64,000 nucleotides of DNA from Mordavella massiliensis (lineage in GTDB: Bacteria > Bacillota > Clostridia > Lachnospirales > Lachnospiraceae). The notes below the pieces were generated by a model, which made no database searches, was not told the origin of the DNA, and saw only the letters and a list, made by a program, of their open reading frames with translations. Where the stretch lies: NCBI RefSeq assembly GCF_016902415.1, contig NZ_JACJLV010000005.1, positions 1 through 64,000 of the forward strand, in the 5' to 3' direction. The position numbers and the translations under genes are program-made. Of this stretch, positions 1 through 7,606 are shown in pieces. Every line of letters begins with the position of its first letter. Position 1 is the stretch's first letter.

Positions 1-1
1 G

Positions 2-325
2 TATAGTATATTAAATTGTTCAGATGCTTTATGGGGCATTGGAGTAGTAGAAGAACGTAAAAATAATTTCAAAACATCATTTGAGTATGGTAGACAAGCT
101 ATTGAGCTAAACAAATGGTTTGATGAAGAGAGAAAAAGGCATTGTTTATATACGATTGGATTACTATTACAAAGTGATCAACTCGTAACATTTGGTATAA
201 AAAGGGATTTAGAATGTTCGTATAATTATATTTCCCAAGCGGCAAAATTAGGAAGTGCAGGAGCACAACAAGAACTTAAGCATTATAAACGAGGGCTTTT
301 TGGGCAATTAAAATATGTTAAATAA
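2..325 (+). CDS. Sel1-like repeat protein, 3' end only
   Basis: This is an open frame running in from the left window edge to a TAA at 323-325, so only about 107 C-terminal residues are visible. The last part (AAKLGSAGAQQELKHYKRG) has the Ala/Gly/Leu spacing of a Sel1-type helical repeat, a solvent-exposed protein-protein interaction repeat. No signal peptide or catalytic motif can be judged because the N-terminus is missing. The next gene starts 15 bp downstream behind its own ribosome binding site, so the two are probably cotranscribed. The repeat assignment is from pattern only and is moderate; the biological role is unknown. Confidence 0.55.
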   Translation, partial: YSILNCSDALWGIGVVEERKNNFKTSFEYGRQAIELNKWFDEERKRHCLYTIGLLLQSDQLVTFGIKRDLECSYNYISQAAKLGSAGAQQELKHYKRGLFGQLKYVK

Positions 326-340
326 AAAGAGGATAAAAGA

Positions 341-832
341 ATGGCGGTAGATTATTGTTGCAAGTGTAAAGACTGTGAATATATTGATCCTACAGAAAAG
401 AATGGATATAAATGGTATTGTACATATCGCAGAACTTATGAAGATCCAGATGAAATAAAGGAATGTAGATATTATAAAGAGCGCGGTAGTGGAAGTGGTG
501 GATGTTTTTTAACAACCGTATGTTGTGAAGAAAAAGGACTTCCCGATGATTGTTATGAACTGACAATGATGCGGAAATATCGCGATGAAGTGTTAAAAAA
601 GACAGAACAAGGGAGAAAAATAATTGATTTTTACTATGAGCAAGCTCCACGTATTGTAAAGCAGATTAAAAAATCTGATAAGAAAAAAGAAATCTGCGAG
701 TGGATTTATAATGAAATTTATAAAGTAGTAAAACAATTTGAAAAGGGATGTTTAAATGAAGCCGGAAACAGATATTTGTTAATGATGTATCAAGCAGATT
801 TGCTGTCATTAAATTTAAAGACTATGATCTAA
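341..832 (+). CDS. CFI-box-like cysteine-rich protein
   Basis: A 163-residue soluble protein with a GAGG ribosome binding site just upstream. The N-terminus is cysteine-rich (CCKCKDCEYID around residues 6-16), which could bind a metal. Residues ~55-100 (CFLTTVCCEEKGLPDDC, then a Met/Arg-Arg-Asp-Glu helix and a GRKIIDFYYEQAPRI segment) resemble the short domain often called CFI-box C-terminal: a Cys-Phe-hydrophobic-Thr start, an L/M-RxFRD-like helix, then YY..(S/A)P. That domain is found at the end of many unrelated proteins and has no known activity. The gene follows a Sel1-like gene and lies in an AT-rich region, which suggests accessory DNA. Function not assigned. Confidence 0.6.
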   Translation: MAVDYCCKCKDCEYIDPTEKNGYKWYCTYRRTYEDPDEIKECRYYKERGSGSGGCFLTTVCCEEKGLPDDCYELTMMRKYRDEVLKKTEQGRKIIDFYYEQAPRIVKQIKKSDKKKEICEWIYNEIYKVVKQFEKGCLNEAGNRYLLMMYQADLLSLNLKTMI

Positions 833-976
833 AAGTAATATTTTAAAGCTCGAATTAATTCGAGAACTAAAGATATTCTAAACAGCAAAAATATTTTTTA
901 TGTTATATTATAGAACGTGTAGCAAGGAAATTACCTCAGAAAACAAATACGTTGTTAAGTCTATAGTGAAAGATGA

Positions 977-1360
977 ATGGGGCGTCTGATCAGCCTGGCT
1001 AATGTACTTCACTGTAAGAATCCCCTGAAAATTGAAGCTGAATGGATCGAAGAGTATAAGTTGGCAACAGGGAATTTTGATATCACGGATGTCGATTTAG
1101 GACTGAAAGACGAGAGCCCATCAGAAACACAGATGGGAAAGTATATACAAGGCTGATTCTGTCAACATTACAGCCGGAGGAAGATTATATTGATGAAATG
1201 ATTTGAGTATACAATGATGAAATATGTGACACGTTTGTTCCGTATTATGTAATAACAAGAGCCTATAATAATGGAGGATTTTAAAGAGCAGGCAACCGCA
1301 CTTGGATACGTTAAGGAGAACCATATCACAAGTAAGGGCGGTTTTTGTATTTGGTTGTAA
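977..1360 (+). pseudogene. eroded reading frame of unknown family
   Basis: Protein-like sequence can be followed through different frames. Frame one, ATG at 977 to TGA at 1154-1156, reads 59 residues including VLHCKNPLKIEAEWIEEYK. Near 1142 it continues in another frame (VYTRLILSTLQPEEDYIDEM), crosses an in-frame TGA, and goes on to about 1278. A third frame then gives ATALGYVKENHITSKGG, ending at TAA 1358-1360. The composition looks coding but the stops and shifts indicate decay. I do not recognise the parent family. The surrounding 833-1521 holds no intact gene; a further coding-like fragment (KDNDREINEWYNEVELG) sits at about 1440-1495. Confidence 0.4.
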
Positions 1361-1521
1361 TATGGTATGAAGTAATGAATCATATGGAATATTTAGAAGG
1401 GAGTGGACAGATGATGTTCCGCTCTCTTTTCGTATGGGTAAGAAAGACAATGACAGGGAAATAAACGAATGGTATAATGAAGTAGAACTAGGTCGACAGA
1501 TTAGAATTTGGAGGCACAAAA

Positions 1522-1902
1522 ATGAAACAAACAACAAAGAATGCAGGAACAGGTGCAGCATTAGGAATGTGTTTTGGTTTGGCTATCGGCTCTGCAATTG
1601 AGAGCTTAGGAATACCAATAGGGCTTTGTTTGGGAATGTCGATTGGTCTTGTCATTGGCGCAAAGAAGGATGAAATTGTTAATAAGCAAGTTGCTGAAAA
1701 AGGATATAAAATAAAAGCAATAGAAAAAAAAGAGGTATCCAATGAATACGGTATTACACTTGTAGATAATCAAGGAAATGAACAAACGGTTTCAATATCT
1801 TCATCAACGATGGAAACAGAATTGTTTAAAGTAGGAGATATTGTGTTTATTGATGAGGATGGAGACATAGAACAAGCCTTTGATGAAGATGAGATAAGCT
1901 AA
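1522..1902 (+). CDS. small glycine-zipper-like membrane protein
   Basis: A 126-residue protein with a good ribosome binding site (TTTGGAGG about 6 nt before ATG). Residues ~8-46 are two hydrophobic stretches with regular Gly/Ala spacing (GTGAALGMCFGLAIGSAIES and GLCLGMSIGLVIGAKKDE), a pattern typical of glycine-zipper helices that pack in membranes. The C-terminal ~80 residues are soluble, beta-rich in appearance and acidic at the end (DEDGDIEQAFDEDE). No family function is recognised. The gene ends directly before a truncated DUF4160 gene in the same frame and lies in the AT-rich accessory segment. Confidence 0.55.
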   Translation: MKQTTKNAGTGAALGMCFGLAIGSAIESLGIPIGLCLGMSIGLVIGAKKDEIVNKQVAEKGYKIKAIEKKEVSNEYGITLVDNQGNEQTVSISSSTMETELFKVGDIVFIDEDGDIEQAFDEDEIS

Positions 1903-1914
1903 ATTGGAATTACT

Positions 1915-2136
1915 ATGTATTATGATGACCATAATCCACCCCTCTTTCATGTGGAGTATAATGGGAGAAAGGCTTTGATTGATATAAATGATGCTTGTGT
2001 TTTGCAGGGAGCATTGCCATCAAGACAACTGAAGCTCGTGCTGGCATGGTGCGTGATCCATCAGGATGAATTAATGCAGAACTGGGAACTTGCAAAGGAT
2101 GGGAAACCGTTAAACAGAATCAATCCTTTGGTTTAA
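1915..2136 (+). CDS. DUF4160 protein, probably 5'-truncated
   Basis: The 73-residue product starts at MYYDDHNPPLFHVEYNG and contains the family's core block, followed by ALPSRQLKLVLAWCVIHQDE and ELMQNWELAKDGKPLNRI. DUF4160 proteins are small and usually paired with DUF2442 in toxin-antitoxin-like or mobile contexts; their activity is not established. Members normally have about 12 further residues before the Met used here. In this window those codons (Ile-Gly-Ile-Thr) run straight back into the stop of the preceding gene at 1900-1902 in the same frame, and there is no clear ribosome binding site. The N-terminus therefore looks lost, and the gene may be a remnant. Confidence 0.6.
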   Translation: MYYDDHNPPLFHVEYNGRKALIDINDACVLQGALPSRQLKLVLAWCVIHQDELMQNWELAKDGKPLNRINPLV

Positions 2137-2154
2137 ATATAAGGAGGCATTGTA

Positions 2155-2238
2155 ATGTTAGAATATATTCCAACTGTGATCCAGGTAATACCGTATGATG
2201 CTCTTGGCAGTATCGTAATCAAGACAAAACTATTATAG
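2155..2238 (+). pseudogene. 27-codon remnant, possibly of a DUF2442 gene
   Basis: A short frame follows the DUF4160 gene with a strong ribosome binding site (AAGGAGG, 8 nt before ATG). Its first residues, LEYIPTVIQVIPYD, fit the start of DUF2442 proteins, the usual partner of DUF4160, but the frame then ends at TAG after 27 codons. The most likely reading is a deleted partner gene. It is too short for a secure family call. Confidence 0.35.
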
Positions 2239-2256
2239 AATGATTTGGAAAAAACT

Positions 2257-3354
2257 ATGAATAAATATTTAAAAATCCAGTTCCTGCTGATTCTTTCTGT
2301 TCTCAGTGTTCTGCTTCTTTCCGGTTGCAGTCATCATCATTACAGTCGAAGGGATGCCATAAAGTGGTTTCAGGAAACGTATGTAGATGAAAAATTAGTG
2401 GTATCCAGGGATTATACGGAGAGGAAGAACTCTTCCGGCTACACGGACAAGGTCTGGAAAGCGCACTTAAAAGAACTGCCGGAAGTGGAATTTGAGTTGA
2501 TCAGTCATAAATATTATTCACTTTTTACTCAGTACGACTTGAAAACTTCCTATGAACTGGAAATGGCCAGCTATTATCTGGAACAGTATCAGAAACTGCA
2601 GGATGTAGAGACAGAATCTCTTTATAACGAGAAGCTTGCAATAAACGGAATATATCATGCCGTTCAGGAGATGGAAAATCTTTGTAAAGAACTGGGAGAT
2701 TTTGACGATTATGTAAGGGAACAGAAGTATCCATGTTCCATCCGGTACGGAGTCGCTTATGCGGAGCCTCTGACCTTTGTCAGCAAGGAAGAAGATCCGT
2801 CTGTTATGGACCATGAGACTTACGTATATGAAGACGGAGACAGCAGGCGTGATCCTGAAGAAGATGGGGAACTGGAAGAGGGCCTTGGGAAGATGGCAGA
2901 AAAATACTTTGCCGCCTATACGATTACTTACCGGGTCGAGATGGAACAGTTCACGGAAGAGGAACTGGAACGCGCAGCGGATTGGCGCGCCAATTATCGT
3001 TTTACAGTTATCAGGCCGGATGAGATGGAAATCTGTTATCCAGAATTGGTTCTGTGTGATACTGGCGGGATGTCCTTTGGCTGTCTTTATGAAGTGCTGA
3101 AAAGAGAGGGCATTCCGGTTACCGGTACCCCGGAGGAATTTTCATTTACCAATACAGACGGTGAAGTCTGTTCTTTCTCGTATGCCTATAAAGAGCCTCT
3201 TTTAGTGACAGATTATGGAGAAAAGAAAAAACTTTCTGATATATTTTATTATCTCTCGAATGGAAATCAGGTGGTTTTGTCTCAGACTCCGGATATTACA
3301 ATGGAGCAGTTCCATTCATTGACAGGGCTGAAATTTGAAGAAATGAATGATTAG
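2257..3354 (+). CDS. uncharacterised lipoprotein
   Basis: A secreted lipoprotein of about 365 residues. The N-terminus has Lys, then a hydrophobic stretch and a lipobox ending LLLSGC, followed by His-rich SHHHYSRR, so it should be processed by signal peptidase II (an lspA gene lies at 52492). I chose ATG 2257 over TTG 2245 because GGAAAA lies at a usable distance upstream of the ATG. The mature part is acidic with no recognised domain; an Asp/Glu-rich linker (EDGDSRRDPEEDGELEEG) lies around the middle. It precedes a dehydrogenase gene by 28 bp, but a functional link is not evident. Family unknown. Confidence 0.7.
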   Translation: MNKYLKIQFLLILSVLSVLLLSGCSHHHYSRRDAIKWFQETYVDEKLVVSRDYTERKNSSGYTDKVWKAHLKELPEVEFELISHKYYSLFTQYDLKTSYELEMASYYLEQYQKLQDVETESLYNEKLAINGIYHAVQEMENLCKELGDFDDYVREQKYPCSIRYGVAYAEPLTFVSKEEDPSVMDHETYVYEDGDSRRDPEEDGELEEGLGKMAEKYFAAYTITYRVEMEQFTEEELERAADWRANYRFTVIRPDEMEICYPELVLCDTGGMSFGCLYEVLKREGIPVTGTPEEFSFTNTDGEVCSFSYAYKEPLLVTDYGEKKKLSDIFYYLSNGNQVVLSQTPDITMEQFHSLTGLKFEEMND

Positions 3355-3382
3355 TAAATCTATAAAAGCGGGGGTGTAAGGA

Positions 3383-4423
3383 ATGAAAGCAGTTGTATAT
3401 AAAGGAAATGGAGAAATCAGACTGGAAGAACGCCCCATGCCGGTTCTTAAAAGCGCGCAGGATGCGATTGTTCAGGTGACGATGACAACCATCTGTTCCA
3501 GCGATATCCATATCAGACACGGGGCAGTTCCAAGAGCTGTGACGGGCGTCATACTGGGACATGAATTTGTCGGAAAAGTCGTGGAAACCGGGAGCGCCGT
3601 GACAAACATAAAACCCGGCGACCGGGTGGCAGTTAATGTGGAGACTTATTGTGGAGACTGCTTTTTCTGCAGGAGAGGGTTTGTCAATAATTGTACGGAT
3701 CCCCTGGGCGGCTGGGCGCTTGGATGCAGGATCGACGGCGGCCAGGCAGAATATGTGCGGATTCCCTATGCAGATAACGGACTGACACGGATTCCTGACC
3801 ATGTAACAGATGAGCAGGCTCTGTTTAACGGAGATCTCCTTTCTACCGGATACTGGGCTGCAAAACTGGGAGAGATCAGGAACGGTGATACTGTTGCTGT
3901 TATCGGAGCGGGCCCTGCCGGTCTCTGTACAATGCTTTGCGCAGGGCTTTATGCACCTTCCTGCATCATTGCCATTGATACAGATCCCTATCGGCTGAAT
4001 CTGGCAAAAGAAAAGGGTCTTGCAGACATTACGCTGGTTCCGGGGAAAGATCTGGTAGAAAAGGGGATCCGGGAACTTACAGAAGGCCGGGGAGCGGATG
4101 TGGTGATCGAAGCAGCCGGAGGAAAGGATACCTTTCAGCTGGCATGGGAGATTGCCAGACCCAATGCAAATGTAGTGGTCGCAGCCATGTATGAAGAATC
4201 ACAGATACTGCCTCTCCCGGAAATGTACGGCAAAAATCTGGTATTTAAAACCGGGGGAGTAGACGGATGCTATTGTCAGGAGATCATGGATCTGACTGCG
4301 GAAGGGAAACTGGACGCCAGCTTCCTGATCACTCACCGCTGCAGCTTTGCAGATATTATGAAAGCTTACGAGGTATTTGAAAAGAAAGAAGACCATGTGA
4401 TCAAATATGCGGTCACGCTATAA
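3383..4423 (+). CDS. zinc-dependent medium-chain alcohol/sugar dehydrogenase
   Basis: A 346-residue medium-chain dehydrogenase, the usual length, that oxidises an alcohol or polyol with NAD(P). Visible features are the catalytic zinc ligands Cys38 and His60-Glu61 (ILGHEFVGKVVETG), the four structural zinc cysteines at about residues 90, 93, 96 and 104 (CGDCFFCRRGFVNNC), and the Rossmann motif VIGAGPAG around residue 173. The ribosome binding site is GGGGGTGTAAGG. The sequence resembles the threonine/sorbitol dehydrogenase branch, but the substrate cannot be read from sequence. It sits between a lipoprotein and a zinc-ribbon membrane protein, and the latter starts 17 bp downstream. Confidence 0.85.
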   Translation: MKAVVYKGNGEIRLEERPMPVLKSAQDAIVQVTMTTICSSDIHIRHGAVPRAVTGVILGHEFVGKVVETGSAVTNIKPGDRVAVNVETYCGDCFFCRRGFVNNCTDPLGGWALGCRIDGGQAEYVRIPYADNGLTRIPDHVTDEQALFNGDLLSTGYWAAKLGEIRNGDTVAVIGAGPAGLCTMLCAGLYAPSCIIAIDTDPYRLNLAKEKGLADITLVPGKDLVEKGIRELTEGRGADVVIEAAGGKDTFQLAWEIARPNANVVVAAMYEESQILPLPEMYGKNLVFKTGGVDGCYCQEIMDLTAEGKLDASFLITHRCSFADIMKAYEVFEKKEDHVIKYAVTL

Positions 4424-4440
4424 AAAACATGGAGGGAAGC

Positions 4441-4965
4441 ATGGATATAAGAATTCTGATTCCAATAATAATGGCCGTGTTACTGCTTAGCTGGGTTATA
4501 TTCTGCGGGATTCAATTCATACGTCACAGTAAGGACGTGATCGTCCGTTCTGATTTTACAGGACATGTAAAGTGTGAAAAATGCGGTACTGAATATACGG
4601 TGAATGCTGCGGAATTTACGAAATCCGCCATGGCAAAATCTGTAAGTGTAACAAAAACAAAGTTTGTAAACGGGGCATTGATCAATCAGCCTCATTATAA
4701 ATACTATGCAAAGAAATTTTATTGTCCGGTTTGCGGAAAACGCAGATACGCCAGGGTTTTAAATATCAATGACATCAACCAGGCTATGAAAAAGCCGATG
4801 CTGCAAAGCGGCATACGATGGCTGATACTCATGATGACCGGCGGATTACTGATCCTTGCAGCGACCGGAATTCCGATGTATTTTGCTAATAAAGCTGCAG
4901 CACGTCAGGTGGAAGATTTAAAACAGCAGCAATATGAAGATTTTTTAGAAGATTATGTGGAGTAA
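4441..4965 (+). CDS. membrane-anchored zinc-ribbon protein
   Basis: A 174-residue membrane protein. An N-terminal transmembrane helix (residues ~4-26) is followed by two CxxC knuckles, VKCEKCGTEY and FYCPVCGKRRYARV, which together can form one zinc ribbon, then a second membrane helix near residues 122-145 and a charged C-terminal tail. An upstream in-frame ATG at 4429 is rejected because GGAGGG between the two ATGs is the natural ribosome binding site for 4441. It is followed after 12 bp by a DUF89 gene and probably belongs to the same transcript. Function unknown. Confidence 0.7.
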   Translation: MDIRILIPIIMAVLLLSWVIFCGIQFIRHSKDVIVRSDFTGHVKCEKCGTEYTVNAAEFTKSAMAKSVSVTKTKFVNGALINQPHYKYYAKKFYCPVCGKRRYARVLNINDINQAMKKPMLQSGIRWLILMMTGGLLILAATGIPMYFANKAAARQVEDLKQQQYEDFLEDYVE

Positions 4966-4977
4966 GAGGGCAATCAG

Positions 4978-5862
4978 ATGAGAATGAATCCGTTTTGCCT
5001 GACCTGTCTGATCCAGAGTCAGGAACTGCAGATCAGGAATTTTGAAGATGAAGAAAAGAAACTCCGATATATGAAAGAAATCCTTGGATATCTGTCTGCC
5101 AGCGATCCGGACGCTTCGGCCCCGGCCCTGGTGAAGTCCATTTCCAGAATATATGAAAACTACTGGGGAAAGAAAGACAGCATGGAAGAGGCCAAAAAAG
5201 AATTCAACGATTTTCTTTTGTCGATGGAAAAGGATCTGGAAGCGCAGATCCGGACACATACCGATCCTGTGGAGGCTGCGCTTTGTTTTGCAAGAACCGG
5301 GAATTATATTGACTATTCTGCAGTGAAGGATGTGTCCAGGGAGAAATTACTGGAATTATTTGAAGAGCAGGAAAAGGACGGGCTAGATCAGACGGAGTAC
5401 GCATATTTCAGACAAGAACTCACACATGCGTCGACACTGGTCTATCTTGCTGACAATTGTGGAGAGATTGTCCTGGATAAAATCGCGATCAGGATCATCA
5501 AAGAACAGTTCCCACATCTGAATATTACTGTCATTGTACGCGGGGCTCCTGTTGTCAATGATGTAGATCTGGACGCCGCTTATTATGTGGGTCTGGATAA
5601 AACTGCTTCGGTTATAGATAACGGAAGCGAGATCGCGGGAACGGTGCTTTCTGATATCAGTCCTGCCGCCCGTGGAGAACTGGAAAATGCCGATCTGATC
5701 ATTGCAAAAGGACAGGGTAATTTTGAGACGCTTCACGGCTGCGGACTTAATATCTATTATCTATTCTTATGCAAATGCGATTGGTTTATGAGACGCTTTG
5801 CGGCGGAACGGTTTCAGGGAATGTTGATCAACGAAAATCGGATACCTGCTGAACGGCAGTAA
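4978..5862 (+). CDS. DUF89/ARMT1-like metal-dependent phosphatase
   Basis: A 294-residue member of the DUF89 family, which contains metal-dependent damage-control phosphatases that act on sugar or nucleotide-type phosphoesters. Supporting blocks are the N-terminal CLTCLIQSQ pair (Cys7, Cys10), TGNYIDY near residue 107, the metal-binding LADNCGEIVLDK at ~157-168, and AKGQGNFETL at ~243. The last three match the order expected for the fold, including the Asp-Asn and Asn-Phe-Glu metal or phosphate ligands. The gene starts 12 bp after the zinc-ribbon gene and ends before a strong terminator, making it the last gene of the group. The physiological substrate is unknown. Confidence 0.85.
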   Translation: MRMNPFCLTCLIQSQELQIRNFEDEEKKLRYMKEILGYLSASDPDASAPALVKSISRIYENYWGKKDSMEEAKKEFNDFLLSMEKDLEAQIRTHTDPVEAALCFARTGNYIDYSAVKDVSREKLLELFEEQEKDGLDQTEYAYFRQELTHASTLVYLADNCGEIVLDKIAIRIIKEQFPHLNITVIVRGAPVVNDVDLDAAYYVGLDKTASVIDNGSEIAGTVLSDISPAARGELENADLIIAKGQGNFETLHGCGLNIYYLFLCKCDWFMRRFAAERFQGMLINENRIPAERQ

Positions 5863-5913
5863 ACGTATGTGGGATTTACAAAGTCAGAAGTTTATAAGAT
5901 GTGCAAAAAGTGA

Positions 5914-5948
5914 GGCGCTGTATCTATAACAGATACAGCGCCTTTACT
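5914..5948 (+). terminator. rho-independent terminator after DUF89 gene
   Basis: A perfect 12-bp inverted repeat (GGCGCTGTATCT at 5914-5925 and its complement at 5931-5942) with a 5-nt loop, followed by a TTTACTTGTATTTT tract. It separates the upstream genes from the sigI operon. Confidence 0.9.
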
Positions 5949-6018
5949 TGTATTTTACATAACCTTTACACAGTTTTGCTGGTTTTAGATGTAAATTATA
6001 AGTAAAATAAATTTGATT

Positions 6019-6053
6019 CTTACCCTGTTTTTCTGAAATGATATCCGTATTCT
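6019..6053 (+). promoter_or_regulatory. candidate sigma-I promoter of sigI-rsgI
   Basis: TACCCTG at 6021-6027 and CCGTATTC from 6045 give a -35-like CCC(T) and a -10-like CGTA separated by 19 nt. Sigma-I promoters in Bacillus and Clostridium thermocellum are known for a CCCC-type -35 and a CGWA-type -10. The whole block recurs before the lipoprotein gene at 7500 with the same spacing, which supports autoregulation by the sigI product. The start codon lies 26 nt past the CGTA. Confidence 0.75.
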
Positions 6054-6075
6054 ATATATGAGGAGGACTTAGGTC

Positions 6076-6804
6076 ATGCAAAGCGAGAATCAGATTGTAA
6101 AAATGGTCTATGACGCAAAAGAAGATCTGCAAAAGGCAGACAATCTGATCCGTACCTATATCCCCTTCATTCGATCTGAAGTGTCAAAATGTATTTCCCG
6201 ACTATGTACAGAACAAGACGATGAATTCAGCATCGCCATGATGGCCTTCCATGAAGCCATTATGGGATATGAGAAAAAAAGAGGAGCATTTTTGAATTAT
6301 GCGGCTTTATTGATTCGAAGCCGAATCGTTGATTTTCAAAGAAAAGAAGCCCGGCATCAGAACCATGTTTCTATTTATGAAGAAAGTGGAACTGAAGGTC
6401 GTTTGATCATTGATGAAATCACGGATGAACATGATTATTTTGAGGAGACGGCTTCCAGAGACGCCACAAAACAGGAAATCGAAGAGCTGGCCCTTGTTAT
6501 GGCAGAATTTGGGATTTCTTTTTCTGATGTAGCAGACAATTGCCCAAGGCAGGAACGGACAATAAAAGCCTGTTCTGCAGCCATTTCCTTTGCAGCAGAA
6601 AAACAGGAACTGCTGGATGAATTGTTAAGAACAAAAAAACTTCCTCTTGCCAGACTTGCTTCCGGCTCTGGAACAGAGCGGAAAACACTGGAACGTCACC
6701 GGAAATACATATTGGCAATGCTCTTGATCTACACAAATGGATATGAAATCATACGCGGACATTTGAAGCGCATCCTGAAAAGGGAAGGGGGGATGTCGGC
6801 ATGA
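6076..6804 (+). CDS. sigI: RNA polymerase sigma-I factor
   Basis: A 242-residue alternative sigma factor of the SigI family, close to the usual 240-250 residues. The region-2-like segment around residues 67-95 (GYEKKRGAFLNYAALLIRSR, then IVDFQRKEARHQNH) binds core polymerase and the -10 element; the C-terminal helix-rich part (LARLASGSGTERKTLERHRK) is the SigI-specific DNA-binding region. It has an AGGAGG ribosome binding site, overlaps rsgI by 4 bp (ATGA), and is preceded by a promoter of the type it is expected to read. In characterised systems SigI is held at the membrane by RsgI and released on an extracellular signal (heat in Bacillus, polysaccharides in C. thermocellum). Here the downstream genes suggest an envelope regulon. 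Confidence 0.9.
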   Translation: MQSENQIVKMVYDAKEDLQKADNLIRTYIPFIRSEVSKCISRLCTEQDDEFSIAMMAFHEAIMGYEKKRGAFLNYAALLIRSRIVDFQRKEARHQNHVSIYEESGTEGRLIIDEITDEHDYFEETASRDATKQEIEELALVMAEFGISFSDVADNCPRQERTIKACSAAISFAAEKQELLDELLRTKKLPLARLASGSGTERKTLERHRKYILAMLLIYTNGYEIIRGHLKRILKREGGMSA

Positions 6805-7484
6805 AATATATGGTCATGGAATGTCATCCGGGATATGCGGTGGTCCTGTCTGACGATGGAAATTTTCTGAAGGTTGCAAATATGCATTATGAAGTGGGGC
6901 AAACTGTTGCGGATGTGATTGAAATGCAGTATCCACTTCCAGAAAAGAAGAAAAAGAGCAGATGGATTTACACTATTGCAGCCACAGCAGCCTGCCTTGC
7001 ATTGATCATAACTTCTGTATTCCGAATGGGACACGGTACAGCCTATGCGTCTGTCTATATGCGGATTAATCCGGAGGTCAGGATTGATGTGACAAGAGAT
7101 GATCTTGTGGTAGGATTGGATGGTGTAAATGAAGATGGGGAGAAACTGGCAGATAACTACAATTTTACTGAAAAGAAACTAGATCAGGTAATGGATGAAT
7201 TAGTCGACAAAGCGGCAGATCAAGGATATCTACAGGAAGGCGGACGTATTTCCCTGACTCTGGATGCCGACGACGATGAATGGGTAGTATCACACAGTGC
7301 ATCCCTGAAAGATCACCTGAATCACCACCTTGAGGAACGAATGTCGGTTACCATTGAAGTAACAAACGATAGTTACAAAGACAATAAAGTAACGATACCC
7401 GTTTATCCAGATGCCAGTGGCTACGGAGATGATGGTGACAGCGGCTATGGTGAATCCGGATACGGCAACAGCGAATATGATTAA
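6801..7484 (+). CDS. rsgI: anti-sigma-I factor RsgI with Tyr/Gly-rich tail
   Basis: A 227-residue membrane anti-sigma factor. Residues 1-50 form the RsgI N-terminal sigma-binding domain (VMECHPGYAVVLSDDGNFL), followed by Lys-rich KKKKSRW, one transmembrane helix (~55-74) and an extracellular domain that starts AYASVYMRINPEV. Asn90-Pro91 is the motif at which RsgI proteins are reported to autocleave before regulated intramembrane proteolysis. After a ~100-residue domain the protein ends in a Gly/Tyr/Ser/Asp-rich tail (SGYGDDGDSGYGESGYG). Unlike C. thermocellum RsgI proteins it carries no carbohydrate-binding or enzyme module. It is translationally coupled to sigI (ATGA overlap). Confidence 0.88.
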   Translation: MKYMVMECHPGYAVVLSDDGNFLKVANMHYEVGQTVADVIEMQYPLPEKKKKSRWIYTIAATAACLALIITSVFRMGHGTAYASVYMRINPEVRIDVTRDDLVVGLDGVNEDGEKLADNYNFTEKKLDQVMDELVDKAADQGYLQEGGRISLTLDADDDEWVVSHSASLKDHLNHHLEERMSVTIEVTNDSYKDNKVTIPVYPDASGYGDDGDSGYGESGYGNSEYD

Positions 7485-7496
7485 AAAATATTTTTC

Positions 7497-7531
7497 CTTA
7501 CCCCGTTTTGGAAATGTCAGTTCCGTATTCT
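7497..7531 (+). promoter_or_regulatory. second candidate sigma-I promoter, before RsgI-like lipoprotein
   Basis: CCCC at 7501-7504 and CGTA at 7524-7527 are separated by 19 nt, exactly as in the block at 6023-6049. Flanking bases are shared too (CTTACCCyGTTTT, GAAATG, TCCGTATTCTAT, TATGA). An A/T tract precedes it. It would make the lipoprotein and the VTC-DUF4956-CotH genes a SigI-driven transcript separate from sigI-rsgI. Confidence 0.75.
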
Positions 7532-7606
7532 ATGTATGAAAGGCAAAAAAGGAACGCCTGAAAAATAATCTGCAGATAAATACACAGTCTGAAAGGAGAA
7601 TGAATT

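Noticed and set aside
1121-1561. 146-codon minus-strand frame in the eroded region
   Set aside because: Low-complexity Leu/Ser/His translation and no ribosome binding site; the plus-strand remnants are more protein-like.
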